A stretch of DNA of 14,012 bases from Acidobacteriota bacterium (GTDB lineage Bacteria > Acidobacteriota > UBA6911 > RPQK01 > JADFOI01): the NCBI GenBank assembly GCA_029942065.1, contig JAPYTY010000027.1:1-14012 (forward strand), read 5' to 3'. Position numbers and translations under genes: made by a program. Positions 1-7,020 of this stretch are shown here, in pieces. Numbering within the stretch: position 1 is the stretch's first letter; every line of letters starts with the position of its first letter. Under the pieces are notes generated by a model. The model made no database searches. It was not told where the DNA came from and saw nothing but the letters and a program-made list of their open reading frames with translations.

Positions 1-71
1 GTTTGGGCCAGTCCGGTGACGGGTACGAATAACGCTACAATCAAGCCTAAAACTAGCGTGCTCTTGCGCAT
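1..71 (-). CDS. Exported protein, N-terminus only (runs off the left edge)
   Basis: Only the first 23 codons lie in the window. Read on the minus strand from the ATG at 71-69 they give a typical Sec signal peptide: a basic start (MRKS), a hydrophobic core (TLVLGLIVALFVPVTG) and a cleavage-like LAQ ending. A GGGAGG ribosome binding site lies six bases before the ATG (83-78), the same arrangement seen before the amidohydrolase gene at 3500. The mature protein is outside the window, so no function can be given. Because its neighbours are exported amidohydrolases with similar leaders it could be another of them, but this is a guess. Confidence 0.7.
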   Translation of the reverse strand, partial: MRKSTLVLGLIVALFVPVTGLAQ

Positions 72-481
72 GAAAAACCTCCCAAAAAATGAATTGACTT
101 GGATCACTTCTTTAACTGAAAATCCTTAGTATGGATGTGATCGAAAGTGCATTCAGGTCACTCGAATCATCAGTCACAACACTGTATCGGTTTAAAACAC
201 ACACTTCGAACGATCAATCCTTAATTAAGCAATAGAGCGGCCAACTGCTATCTTGTGGCGCCCTCTTTTATCAAATCGATATGTAGCGGTGGTTGCAGAT
301 GCGGATCCAAATTAACTGAATCAACCGAACCCGAAATATTGGATTTCATAATTGGTGCGCAGCCGCGACCCTAAACCCCTAGAAATTGTCCAGAAACAAC
401 TTGCCATTCTCGCCTGCACGCCCCTCTTCTGTCAAGGCATTTTTGGTTTGTCGATTTCATAGGTGGGCGACGGTGTTTCCG

Positions 482-504
482 GAGGCCGCTCACAGAGCGG
501 CCTC
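482..504. repeat. GC-rich hairpin repeat, copy 1
   Basis: The arms GAGGCCGCTC (482-491) and GAGCGGCCTC (495-504) are perfectly complementary around a three-base loop (ACA). This is one of five intergenic copies in the window built on GGCCGCTC/GAGCGGCC, in the manner of REP-type elements. It lies about 30 bases before the candidate promoter of the selenoprotein gene. Confidence 0.75.
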
Positions 505-532
505 TTCAACGGGCCTCTCACGCTACCACAAC

Positions 533-561
533 TTGACAGCTACTTCCTCAGCAGGTGAAAT
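533..561 (+). promoter_or_regulatory. Candidate sigma70-type promoter for the selenoprotein-ubiD unit
   Basis: A perfect TTGACA (533-538) is followed, after a 17-base spacer, by TGAAAT (556-561), which matches four of six positions of TATAAT. The start point would fall near 568, leaving about 60 bases of leader that includes the hairpin at 592-610. This is a sequence match only. Confidence 0.45.
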
Positions 562-591
562 AGTCGCTCGAGTCGACACGATCTTTTCGGA

Positions 592-616
592 GGCCGCTCC
601 GAGAGCGGCCGCTACA
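592..616. repeat. GC-rich hairpin repeat, copy 2, in the selenoprotein leader
   Basis: GGCCGCTC (592-599), loop CGA, GAGCGGCC (603-610), followed by GCTACA. The same tail GCTACA follows copy 3 near 7015, and its reverse complement precedes the core at 10914, so the element has a defined orientation. It ends about 15 bases before the start codon of the selenoprotein gene and could affect translation or be a passive repeat. Confidence 0.75.
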
Positions 617-631
617 AGATAAGGGCAAACG

Positions 632-1192
632 ATGGCTTTAATTCCCTTTCCCGACCTGGAGAACCTGGAGCCGGAGGGCCAGCGCCTGATCGACGCCTTC
701 GTGAAGGAGCATGGACGCCCTTCACCCCTTTACGCCATGATGGCTCACTTCGCCCCGGCCTTGAGGGCAAGCTCCTCCGGCTATAACCTGGTGATGGGCA
801 AGGGCAAATTCAGCCGCCAGTTCAAGGAACTCCTTTTCGTTGCCGCCTCGGACGTACGCAAATGCTTTTACTGAGTGGGCGGGCATTCCCGATTCCTCGT
901 GAAGGAATTCAACATGGAAAAGGAAACCGTCATCGCCCTGCGGAAAGGCAAGGAGGTTCCGGGAGAGGACCCCAGGGAGCTGGCCGTCATTCGATTCGGC
1001 CGCAAGGTGGCAGCTGACGCGACGACCATTTCTCCTGAAGACATCCAGTTACTCAGAGACCAGGGACTGGAGGATGCTGAAATCGTTGAAGCCCTCTCGG
1101 TGGTGATGCTCTCGGCCCTGACCAATGCCTTTGCCAGTGCCCTCAAAATCGAAGATGATGTTCCCCCTGAAGTGCTCGAGGAGTACTTTTAA
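632..1192 (+). CDS. AhpD-like / carboxymuconolactone decarboxylase family selenoprotein (CxxU), read through UGA
   Basis: One reading frame runs from ATG 632 to TAA 1190-1192, interrupted only by TGA at 872-874. Read as selenocysteine, it gives 186 residues, a usual length for CMD/AhpD-fold proteins. The site reads C78-F-Y-U81-V-G-G-H85, so the TGA sits at the second position of the family's C-x-x-C-x-x-x-H redox motif. Glu66 lies 12 residues before Cys78, the spacing of the catalytic Glu in mycobacterial AhpD (Glu118/Cys130). The part after the TGA continues the all-helical fold (ISPEDIQLL, then SALTNAFASALKIEDD). Known: AhpD-type proteins use the two cysteines and Glu/His relay for peroxide or thiol-disulfide chemistry. 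Inferred: a cytoplasmic selenol-based peroxidase or oxidoreductase, since no signal peptide is visible. A weak AAGGG binding site precedes the ATG. A separate start at GTG 875 is unlikely, because it lacks a binding site and would remove the active site. The exact substrate is unknown. Confidence 0.88.
875..909 (+). promoter_or_regulatory. Bacterial SECIS-like element directing selenocysteine at UGA 872-874
   Basis: Immediately 3' of the TGA, bases 891-897 (GATTCCT) pair with 903-909 (AGGAATT): seven pairs, one of them a G-U wobble. They close a five-base loop CGTGA (898-902). The loop starts 23 bases after the TGA, within the range known for bacterial SECIS elements, and carries a G followed by U in its first positions, the feature that SelB recognises in known examples. 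It lies inside the coding region, as bacterial SECIS elements do. Folding energy was not computed. Confidence 0.72.
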
Positions 1193-1225
1193 TGAAGATA
1201 AGCCCTAACAGGCCAGGAGTCACAC

Positions 1226-2656
1226 ATGCCCAATTGTACTGATCTGCGCCTTTGGATCGAAGAAGCCGAGAAGATGGGTGAGGTGCGTCGAGTTGAAGGC
1301 GCCGACTGGGTGCACGAGATGGGTGCCCTCACCGAGCTGGCCAGCCAGATGGATCCCATGCCGTCGCTGCTGTTCGACAAGATCAAGGGTTACCCGGAAG
1401 GCTATCGGGTCATCACCAATACCCTGGCCTCGGTGCGCAAGGTGGCTCTCACCTTCGGAATGCCCACCGATCTCTCCAATCTGGACTTCGTCAAGAAATG
1501 GCGAGAAATGGCGGGCAGCTTCAAGCCCATTCCCCCGGTGGTAGTGAAGGACGGCCCCGTTCTGGAAAACGTCCTGGAAGGCAAGGACATCAATGTTTTG
1601 AAGTTCCCCACCCCCAAGTGGCATGAGCACGACGGGGGCCGCTACATCGGAACCGGCGATATGGTGATCACCCGCGACCCCGACGAGGGCTGGGTCAACA
1701 CCGGGACCTACCGGGTCATGATCCACGACGAACAATCCGTGGGCGTGCACATCGCCCTGGCCCACCACGGAGCCATGCATATCCGAAAAGCCCTGGAGCG
1801 AAACGAATCGGTCAAGGTGGCCATCTCGGTGGGTCATCACCCTTCCTTTTTGACCGTTGCCTCCATGGAGTTCCCCTACGGCTATTGCGAAATGGATTTC
1901 GTGGGAGCCCTGCAGGGTGAACCGATTGAAGTGATCAAGGGCCCCTTCAGCGGACTTCCCATTCCGGCCCAGAGCGAGATCGTTCTGGAAGGAGAGATCA
2001 TTCCCGGATCCAAGAAATTCGAAGGCCCCTTCGGTGAGTGGACCGGCTATTATGCCAGTCCTCCCCAGGCCGATCCCATCATCCACCTGCGCAGCATCCT
2101 GCACCGAAACGACCCCATCATCCTGGGGGCACCGCCGGTGCGCCCGCCCGCGGAGCATTCCGTCTATCGAGCCTTCACCCGCTCAGCCCGCATCTGGGAT
2201 GCGTTGGAGGGAGCCGGGGTTCCCGGCGTGAAGGGAGTGTGGTGCCACCCGGCAGGCGGCTCCAGAATGTTCAACATCGTCTCCATCGAACAGAAGTTCA
2301 CCGGCCATGCCCGGCAAGCCGGCCTGATCGCCTCTCAATGCCAGGCCGGACTTTACGCCAATCGGTACACCATCGTGGTGGATGATGACATCGACCCCAC
2401 CGACACCTTCCAGGTGATCTGGGCTCTTTGTACTCGCTCCAATCCGGAGACCTCGATCCAGCTCATCACCCGCAGCATGCGCACCAGCGACGATCCCATT
2501 GGTCCTGCTGACGGCTCGGGAGGCTTCAGTTCCCGCGCCGTGATCGAAGCCTGCAAACCCTTCGAGAGGCTCAAGGATTTCCCCAGGATCAGCGGCCCCA
2601 GCCCCGAGCTGAGGGCGGAGATGTACAAGAAGTTCAAACACGTGTTCGAATCGTGA
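1226..2656 (+). CDS. UbiD-family (prenyl-FMN-dependent) decarboxylase
   Basis: The 476-residue product has the hallmarks of the UbiD family: N158-T-G-T-Y-R163 in the cofactor/metal-binding half, the active-site stretch E266-G-P-F-G-E271-W-T-G-Y-Y, and VVDDDIDPTD (384-393) in the C-terminal part. Known: members use prenylated FMN (made by UbiX) with a divalent metal and K+ to add or remove carboxyl groups on aromatic or alpha,beta-unsaturated acids. The two Glu of EGPFGE match the catalytic pair of fungal Fdc1. The enzyme is cytoplasmic. AGGAG at 1215-1219 lies six bases before the ATG and supports this start. The gene begins 33 bases after the selenoprotein gene, so the two are probably one operon. 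No ubiX is present in the window. The substrate is not readable: it is a UbiD-like decarboxylase, not necessarily the ubiquinone enzyme, so no symbol is given. Confidence 0.92.
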   Translation: MPNCTDLRLWIEEAEKMGEVRRVEGADWVHEMGALTELASQMDPMPSLLFDKIKGYPEGYRVITNTLASVRKVALTFGMPTDLSNLDFVKKWREMAGSFKPIPPVVVKDGPVLENVLEGKDINVLKFPTPKWHEHDGGRYIGTGDMVITRDPDEGWVNTGTYRVMIHDEQSVGVHIALAHHGAMHIRKALERNESVKVAISVGHHPSFLTVASMEFPYGYCEMDFVGALQGEPIEVIKGPFSGLPIPAQSEIVLEGEIIPGSKKFEGPFGEWTGYYASPPQADPIIHLRSILHRNDPIILGAPPVRPPAEHSVYRAFTRSARIWDALEGAGVPGVKGVWCHPAGGSRMFNIVSIEQKFTGHARQAGLIASQCQAGLYANRYTIVVDDDIDPTDTFQVIWALCTRSNPETSIQLITRSMRTSDDPIGPADGSGGFSSRAVIEACKPFERLKDFPRISGPSPELRAEMYKKFKHVFES

Positions 2657-2778
2657 ATTCGTGCAATTGTGCGCTCGTGCAGTCGGGTCTGGGAGTCAAT
2701 CTATAGAGGCTGCCCTACCACTGTGTCGGGCGCATGATCTCTACGAAAGCGCGACAGCACGAAGGTGGGCGAAGAGCT

Positions 2779-3255
2779 TTAGCTCGAGCCTACCTTGTAG
2801 TCCCCGCCGGTTCTTTCGACGGGCTGACCGGTGAAATCCAGATCCACGATTCCCATCTGACGCAGGAAGTCGAGGCGATCGTAGTAGTCGTGCACCTCGT
2901 AGATCAGATCTCCCTTGAAATGAAGGAACTGGACCCAGGGAACGTCCACATGCCGGTTGGAAGGCGGATTGCCGCGATAGATCTCGGTCTGATCCCCGAT
3001 CAAGGCTCCCTCGGTGATGACCACATCCCCCTGCTGATAAAACCTTTCGTAGCGGGAGGCAAAGTTGGGAATCGCTTCCAGAACCCGAACATAGAACTCA
3101 CGCAGGGCATCCCGACCGTTGAAGATGGTGGGAATGGTGAGGTCATTGTAGGCGACGTCCTCGGTATGACAATTCAGATAACCCTCAAGCCGAAACGGGG
3201 CTTCCCAGATTCTCTTGTATTCTTCAAACCAATCCTGCATATTTGATGGAGCCAT
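2779..3255 (-). CDS. SnoaL-like / NTF2-fold protein
   Basis: A 158-residue protein without a signal peptide. The N-terminal helix (QDWFEEYKRIWE) leads to HTEDVAYNDL (30-39), then GRDALREFYVRVLEAIPNF (47-65), the usual SnoaL/polyketide-cyclase-like pattern, and ends in YYDRLDFLRQMGI (124-136), which matches the C-terminal strand and helix of that family. NTF2-fold proteins are small cone-shaped domains that act as cyclases, isomerases, hydrolases or ligand binders, so the activity cannot be assigned. GGGAGAGAGG lies just before the ATG (3255-3253). An internal Met at codon 6 is a less likely start. The gene converges on the UbiD gene and diverges from amidohydrolase A. Confidence 0.82.
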   Translation of the reverse strand: MAPSNMQDWFEEYKRIWEAPFRLEGYLNCHTEDVAYNDLTIPTIFNGRDALREFYVRVLEAIPNFASRYERFYQQGDVVITEGALIGDQTEIYRGNPPSNRHVDVPWVQFLHFKGDLIYEVHDYYDRLDFLRQMGIVDLDFTGQPVERTGGDYKVGSS

Positions 3256-3365
3256 GGTACCTCTCTCCCTTTAGTGACCCATTGAAGTTTCTCGATTTCG
3301 GGCCATACTGTATTTCCTGCCTTCTGGAAGGTCAAGGAGGGATTGGAAGAGTCCGGAATATGGGA

Positions 3366-3406
3366 GGCGCCTCAGTGCGCCGAATCAGTCCGTGTGCCGA
3401 GCGCAC
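3366..3406. repeat. Two small GC hairpins before amidohydrolase A
   Basis: GGCGC (3366-3370) pairs with GCGCC (3377-3381). A second stem is GTGTGC (3392-3397) with GCGCAC (3401-3406), loop CGA. The left edge, TGGGAGGCGCCTCAG (3361-3375), recurs with one change at 12902-12916, so this looks like a fragment of a dispersed repeat rather than a terminator; no T-run follows. Confidence 0.5.
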
Positions 3407-3419
3407 AACAATTAAATCC

Positions 3420-3448
3420 TTGACACTTCCGAGTTGCCGCCCTTGAAT
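3420..3448 (+). promoter_or_regulatory. Candidate sigma70-type promoter of amidohydrolase A
   Basis: A perfect TTGACA (3420-3425), then 17 bases, then TTGAAT (3443-3448) within an AT-rich run (TTGAATAATAAG). The -10 match is modest. It lies 52 bases upstream of the ATG at 3500, a plausible leader length. Confidence 0.4.
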
Positions 3449-3499
3449 AATAAGCTAGACCATACGCGATCTATCCTTTTAACCTTGGGAGGTTTACCG

Positions 3500-5368
3500 A
3501 TGAAAAGACTTGTCACGTTCGTCCTGGTTCTGGCCGTGGTTCCTACTATGGCCTGGGGACAGCAGATTCACCCGCTGGTTGGCGATATGGGCTACGCCGA
3601 TCTGATCCTGACCAATGGGAAGATCGTCACCATGGATGACCGCAGCATCACTCCCAACACGCCTGGAAACATCGTGGAATCGATGGCGGTCAAGGGAAAA
3701 CGGATCATGGCGGTGGGGAGCAACTCCGAAATTAGGGCACTGGCCGGACCCAAGACCCGCTTCGTGGATGTGGGGAACAAGACCGTCATCCCCGGATTGA
3801 TCCAGACCCACTATCATCTTTTCTCACCGGCAGTGGCTCGATATGGTCCCGAACTGGATCTCACCGACCCCAGCATCAAGCTCACGGTGGTGGCCGAAAC
3901 CACGGCCGAAGCCACCGCCAAGAAGATCCGGGAAACCATCGTCAATGCCATTCAAGCCCGCCAGTTGCCCAACGGCCAATGGATTACCGTTGACCTCAAA
4001 GAGAATGATGACAATCGTCGAGGTACTACCTTCAGCTGGCTGTATATGGGGAGCATCAACCGAAGACAGATCGATAGCGGGACCGAAAATAATCCCGTGC
4101 TGGTAAAAACCGGACTCCAGGGAGTCCTCAATACACCGGCCATCGAGGAGATCAAAACTTTCTTTCCCGACTGGGAGGAAAGCACCGATATGGAAAATCG
4201 TCCGGGTGCCGGAAAGGACGGCTACGCGGCGGTCCCGGAAATTCAAGGGCTGAGCTTCGAGCTGTGGTGGAAGGATAAACCCCTGGAGGATCTGGCGGAG
4301 GCCATGTACCGGCACGGGATGGATATGCAGAAACTGGGCATCACCACCGCCGCCACCCGGATTCTCTTTCCTAGGGTCATCGCCGCCTACAACCTTCTGA
4401 ATCGAGAGGGAAGGATGCCGCACCGACTGGCCTACTACGTGGAATCTCAAAGGGGCAACTTCTACGGCAAGAAACAGATCCATGAGTTCTACAAGGGCTC
4501 GGGAGCACCCTGGACCAACCATGCCAACGGCGGCGAGATGCTGTGGAACAACGGCATGTGCAACGAAGTGTGGGATTCCATCTACAACGAGGTGTGCATG
4601 GGCCCGGACATGCCCGACGCCCCGGCCGAAGTGAAGGCCCGGGAGCGCTGCCCCTATCCGGGAAGCAAACCCTGGGAGTCGTTCAAGGAGGCCATCATTC
4701 ACGGATGGCGACCAGTCCAGGGTCATGCCACTTCCAGTCACGGAGCCCGCCTTTACATCGAGATGCTGGAAGAGGCGATGAAGGAAGGCAATTACTCGGT
4801 GGAATACATGCGCAACCTGCGAACCACCATCGAACACAACATCCTGCTTGGCAACGTTCCCGAGATCATGGAAAAAATCAAGCTGTACGGGATCATCATC
4901 AACGTCAATATGGGCATGCTTCGGGACATTCCCGAGAACATCAAGGACTATGGAGAGGACCTCAGAAAGTTTGCCATGCCCGTCAAGACCTGGATCAACG
5001 ACGGAATCCGTGTAACCTTTGAGGCGGCAGGGACCGATTTCTGGACCCCCATCTATTCGCTGGTAACGCGCAAGATTCCTGGCAGGGATGTAGACTTTCT
5101 GACCGGCAAGCCGGCCCCGGAGGTGCAGATTCTTCCGGAGGAGGGCATCGACCGAGTCAGCGCCTTGAAGATGGCCACCATCTGGGCCTCCGAGTACATG
5201 ATGGCCGAGGATACCATCGGAACCCTGGAGCCCGGGAAATACGCCGATTTCGCCGTGCTGGACAACGATTTCTTTACCATTCCGATCGAAGAGATCCGTG
5301 AACTGAAAGTGGTCATGACCGGTCTGAGCGGGGAAATCATCTGGGACGCCGACCAGCCGGGCAACTAG
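3500..5368 (+). CDS. Exported amidohydrolase-family metal-dependent hydrolase (paralog A)
   Basis: 622 residues. The ATG at 3500 follows GGGAGG (3487-3492) by seven bases and opens a Sec signal peptide (MKRLVTFVLVLAVVPTMAWG, cleavage likely before Gln21). A TTG-initiated extension 22 codons upstream is therefore rejected. Residues 34-100 form the N-terminal beta-sandwich typical of amidohydrolases (ADLILTNGKIVTMDD to NKTVIPGL). Metal ligands that can be placed are H104-x-H106, H409, H446 and D513 (GTDFWTP). The C-terminal sandwich ends with GTLEPGKYADFAVLDND (574-590). The metal site sits in a TIM barrel that hydrolyses C-N or C-O bonds of cyclic or amide-like substrates; the substrate is unknown. 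Three cysteines (C354, C366, C384) lie in an insert before the H409 strand and are shared with paralog B, so a disulfide is possible in the periplasm. A clear carboxylated-lysine position was not found. Close relative of the genes at 9060 and 13721. Confidence 0.87.
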   Translation: MKRLVTFVLVLAVVPTMAWGQQIHPLVGDMGYADLILTNGKIVTMDDRSITPNTPGNIVESMAVKGKRIMAVGSNSEIRALAGPKTRFVDVGNKTVIPGLIQTHYHLFSPAVARYGPELDLTDPSIKLTVVAETTAEATAKKIRETIVNAIQARQLPNGQWITVDLKENDDNRRGTTFSWLYMGSINRRQIDSGTENNPVLVKTGLQGVLNTPAIEEIKTFFPDWEESTDMENRPGAGKDGYAAVPEIQGLSFELWWKDKPLEDLAEAMYRHGMDMQKLGITTAATRILFPRVIAAYNLLNREGRMPHRLAYYVESQRGNFYGKKQIHEFYKGSGAPWTNHANGGEMLWNNGMCNEVWDSIYNEVCMGPDMPDAPAEVKARERCPYPGSKPWESFKEAIIHGWRPVQGHATSSHGARLYIEMLEEAMKEGNYSVEYMRNLRTTIEHNILLGNVPEIMEKIKLYGIIINVNMGMLRDIPENIKDYGEDLRKFAMPVKTWINDGIRVTFEAAGTDFWTPIYSLVTRKIPGRDVDFLTGKPAPEVQILPEEGIDRVSALKMATIWASEYMMAEDTIGTLEPGKYADFAVLDNDFFTIPIEEIRELKVVMTGLSGEIIWDADQPGN

Positions 5369-5374
5369 GGCCTG

Positions 5375-5484
5375 CACCACAGAGGCACAAAGACACTAAG
5401 TAACTGAAAAGACGACGGCACCGGGTGCCGTCGGCGTTTACGGTGTCTGCTTTTTCTTCTTTGTGTCTTTGTGCCTTTGTGGTG
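5375..5484. repeat. Long inverted repeat of the CACCACAAAGGCACAAAG type with a central GC hairpin
   Basis: The left arm (5375-5400) and the right arm (5459-5484) match in 24 of 26 positions as an inverted repeat. Between them lies a GC hairpin, CGACGGCACC (5413-5422) with GGTGCCGTCG (5424-5433). It fills the space between the convergent genes A and the PQQ-like gene, where a transcript from either side would fold into a long stem, so it may act as a two-way terminator. Similar CACAAAG-type elements are, from general knowledge, frequent between genes of several environmental phyla. Confidence 0.7.
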
Positions 5485-5505
5485 AAATAATTTGTGTCTT
5501 GGGGG

Positions 5506-6951
5506 TTAAAGACCGAAGGCATGGACCGCATAGGGCGGCGAGTTGGTTCCTCCACAGATGGTGTAAAGGGTGCCGTTGGAGATGACGATGCCTCCCCGTC
5601 GAGGCGCCGGCAGTTGGTAGGTCCAGAGGGGCTCGCCGGTCTCTCCATCCAGAGCCTGCAGCGTACCGTCTCGGAAACCCTGGTAAAAAAGACCATTGGC
5701 ATAGGCCGCCGCTCCCTGGATGCTGGAGGCATTGGGGGTCCACCACAGAACGTCCCCGGTCCAGGCATGAAGCGCCACGGTGGCGGACTGAGCAATCAGG
5801 CGGTGGCCGGCGGCGGCATTGGATACCATATAGATCTTGTCGTCGCCGTAGGCAGTGCTGTTGAGCCAGGCACCTCCGTTGGTGACGGCCGCCGTCCACA
5901 GATGCTTTCCCGTATCCCGGTCAAAGGTGTGAAAACCGGTCTTGCTGCCGGCACCCACGCAGCGCCGCCGTGCCGCGGCTCGCTCGGGATGGGTGGCTTC
6001 GAAAAGCATGGGGTGGCAGCTGTAGTCCAGATCAAACGGATCGTTGGCGCGCAGCTGGTCATACCAGAGCAGTTCCCCTGACTCCATATCGTTGGCGATC
6101 ATGCTTTCACTGAATAACATCGGTCCCGGCACATGGCCGTGGATGCTTCCGGTGACGTTGTAGACAACGCCGGTTTCCGGATCCAGAGCCGCGGAGGTCC
6201 AGATGGCCCCTCCTCCTGCCGCTTCGGGATCAGGCAGGGTATCGAAGCGCCACCTGACGGCCCCGGTATTGGCATCCAGGCAGGCGATGTGGGATCGGCC
6301 TGAGGTGGTGGAGAGTCCGATGAAAACCTTCTCCCCGTACACGATGGGCGAAGCCGAGATCAGACTCTGATGCTTACCCGCCAGCGGGTCCATCACGGTT
6401 CGCCAGATCTCCTTGCCGCTGGCGGCGTCCAGGCAGTGAAAACGGGCGGTGGCATCCCCCACGTAAATTCTTCCGTTGCCATAGGCCACCGAGCCGCGCA
6501 TCCCTCCCAGCATGTTGGAACGAAACTCGGATTGGGCGAGCGGAATCCGGTCGGGCTGAATTCCCTCCCAGGCATCAAATTTCCATTTCTGGGTTCCCGA
6601 CTGGTTATCGAGGGCGTAGACGTGGCCATCGTGGGCCGTGAAGTAAAGACTGTCGCCCACCACAATGGGCGTGCTCTGAGAAAACCCCTCGGCTTCTTCA
6701 AAGGTCCATTTCACCTTCAGCTGGGAGACATTGCTGGGGCCGATGATGGTCTCATGTGGGTTGCTTCGCGTGCCTCGAATATTGTTGCCGAACATGGGCC
6801 AATCCCCGGCCCGGGCACCGGCCGGAAGTTCGCTAATCTGAGCCGGGAGGGAACCCGACAAAGGCCGAACAGCGGCAAGGGCGGCAGCAGCAGCTGTCGC
6901 CAGCGAGATGAAGCGGCGGCGGTCCAGGGGAGAATTGGGGAGGGAAGGCAT
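5506..6951 (-). CDS. Tat-exported PQQ-like beta-propeller protein
   Basis: 481 residues from ATG 6951-6949, chosen because AAGGAG lies nine bases upstream. An ATG at 7005 would start inside a hairpin repeat. The N-terminus has a twin-arginine signal (D10-R-R-R-F-I-S, then an Ala-rich stretch). The mature protein starts with AGDWPMFGNNIRGTRSNP, the usual opening of PQQ enzymes. At least six blade motifs of the form LDxxxGxxxW follow (for example ALDNQSGTQKW, CLDAASGKEIW, TFDRDTGKHLW, ALDGETGEPLW), so an eight-bladed propeller is likely. Known relatives include PQQ alcohol or polyvinyl-alcohol dehydrogenases and BamB. It is shorter than PQQ alcohol dehydrogenases and lacks their vicinal Cys-Cys and any CxxCH haem motif, so quinone binding is unproven. 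It lies 69 bases downstream of lipoprotein E on the same strand, probably in one transcript. Confidence 0.85.
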   Translation of the reverse strand: MPSLPNSPLDRRRFISLATAAAAALAAVRPLSGSLPAQISELPAGARAGDWPMFGNNIRGTRSNPHETIIGPSNVSQLKVKWTFEEAEGFSQSTPIVVGDSLYFTAHDGHVYALDNQSGTQKWKFDAWEGIQPDRIPLAQSEFRSNMLGGMRGSVAYGNGRIYVGDATARFHCLDAASGKEIWRTVMDPLAGKHQSLISASPIVYGEKVFIGLSTTSGRSHIACLDANTGAVRWRFDTLPDPEAAGGGAIWTSAALDPETGVVYNVTGSIHGHVPGPMLFSESMIANDMESGELLWYDQLRANDPFDLDYSCHPMLFEATHPERAAARRRCVGAGSKTGFHTFDRDTGKHLWTAAVTNGGAWLNSTAYGDDKIYMVSNAAAGHRLIAQSATVALHAWTGDVLWWTPNASSIQGAAAYANGLFYQGFRDGTLQALDGETGEPLWTYQLPAPRRGGIVISNGTLYTICGGTNSPPYAVHAFGL

Positions 6952-6996
6952 GTTCTTGAGCTCCTTGATGTTGTCGTCGAAACCGGCGTTTCCGGA

Positions 6997-7020
6997 GCCG
7001 CTCATAGAGCGGCCGCTACA
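6997..7020. repeat. GC-rich hairpin repeat, copy 3, between lipoprotein E and the PQQ-like gene
   Basis: GCCGCTC (6997-7003), loop ATA, GAGCGGC (7007-7013), then CGCTACA. Same orientation on the plus strand as copy 2 at 592. On the minus strand it starts within a few bases of the stop codon of lipoprotein E (7023-7021). Confidence 0.75.

Larger units (their letters stand above)
72..631. other. Gene-free divergent intergenic region
   Basis: This 560-base stretch separates the minus-strand gene at the left edge from the plus-strand selenoprotein gene. The first 300 bases are AT-richer than the coding regions and presumably hold the promoter of the left gene. The right part carries two GGCCGCTC-type hairpins (482-504 and 592-610) and a sigma70-like promoter between them. 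A short open frame at 386-622 runs through both hairpins. It has no recognisable protein content and I do not regard it as a gene. Confidence 0.6.

Noticed and set aside
386..622. 78-residue open frame upstream of the selenoprotein
   Set aside because: It runs through both hairpin repeats, contains the promoter-like TTGACA, has low-complexity Ala/Ser/Arg content and no ribosome binding site.
872..874. TGA as a simple nonsense mutation making two pseudogene fragments
   Set aside because: Both halves keep intact codons and family residues, no frameshift is present, the TGA aligns exactly with a catalytic Cys, and a SECIS-like stem follows at the proper distance.
875..1192. Separate gene starting at GTG 875
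   Set aside because: It has no ribosome binding site and would begin directly after the active-site residue, in the same frame as the upstream part; it is the second half of the selenoprotein.
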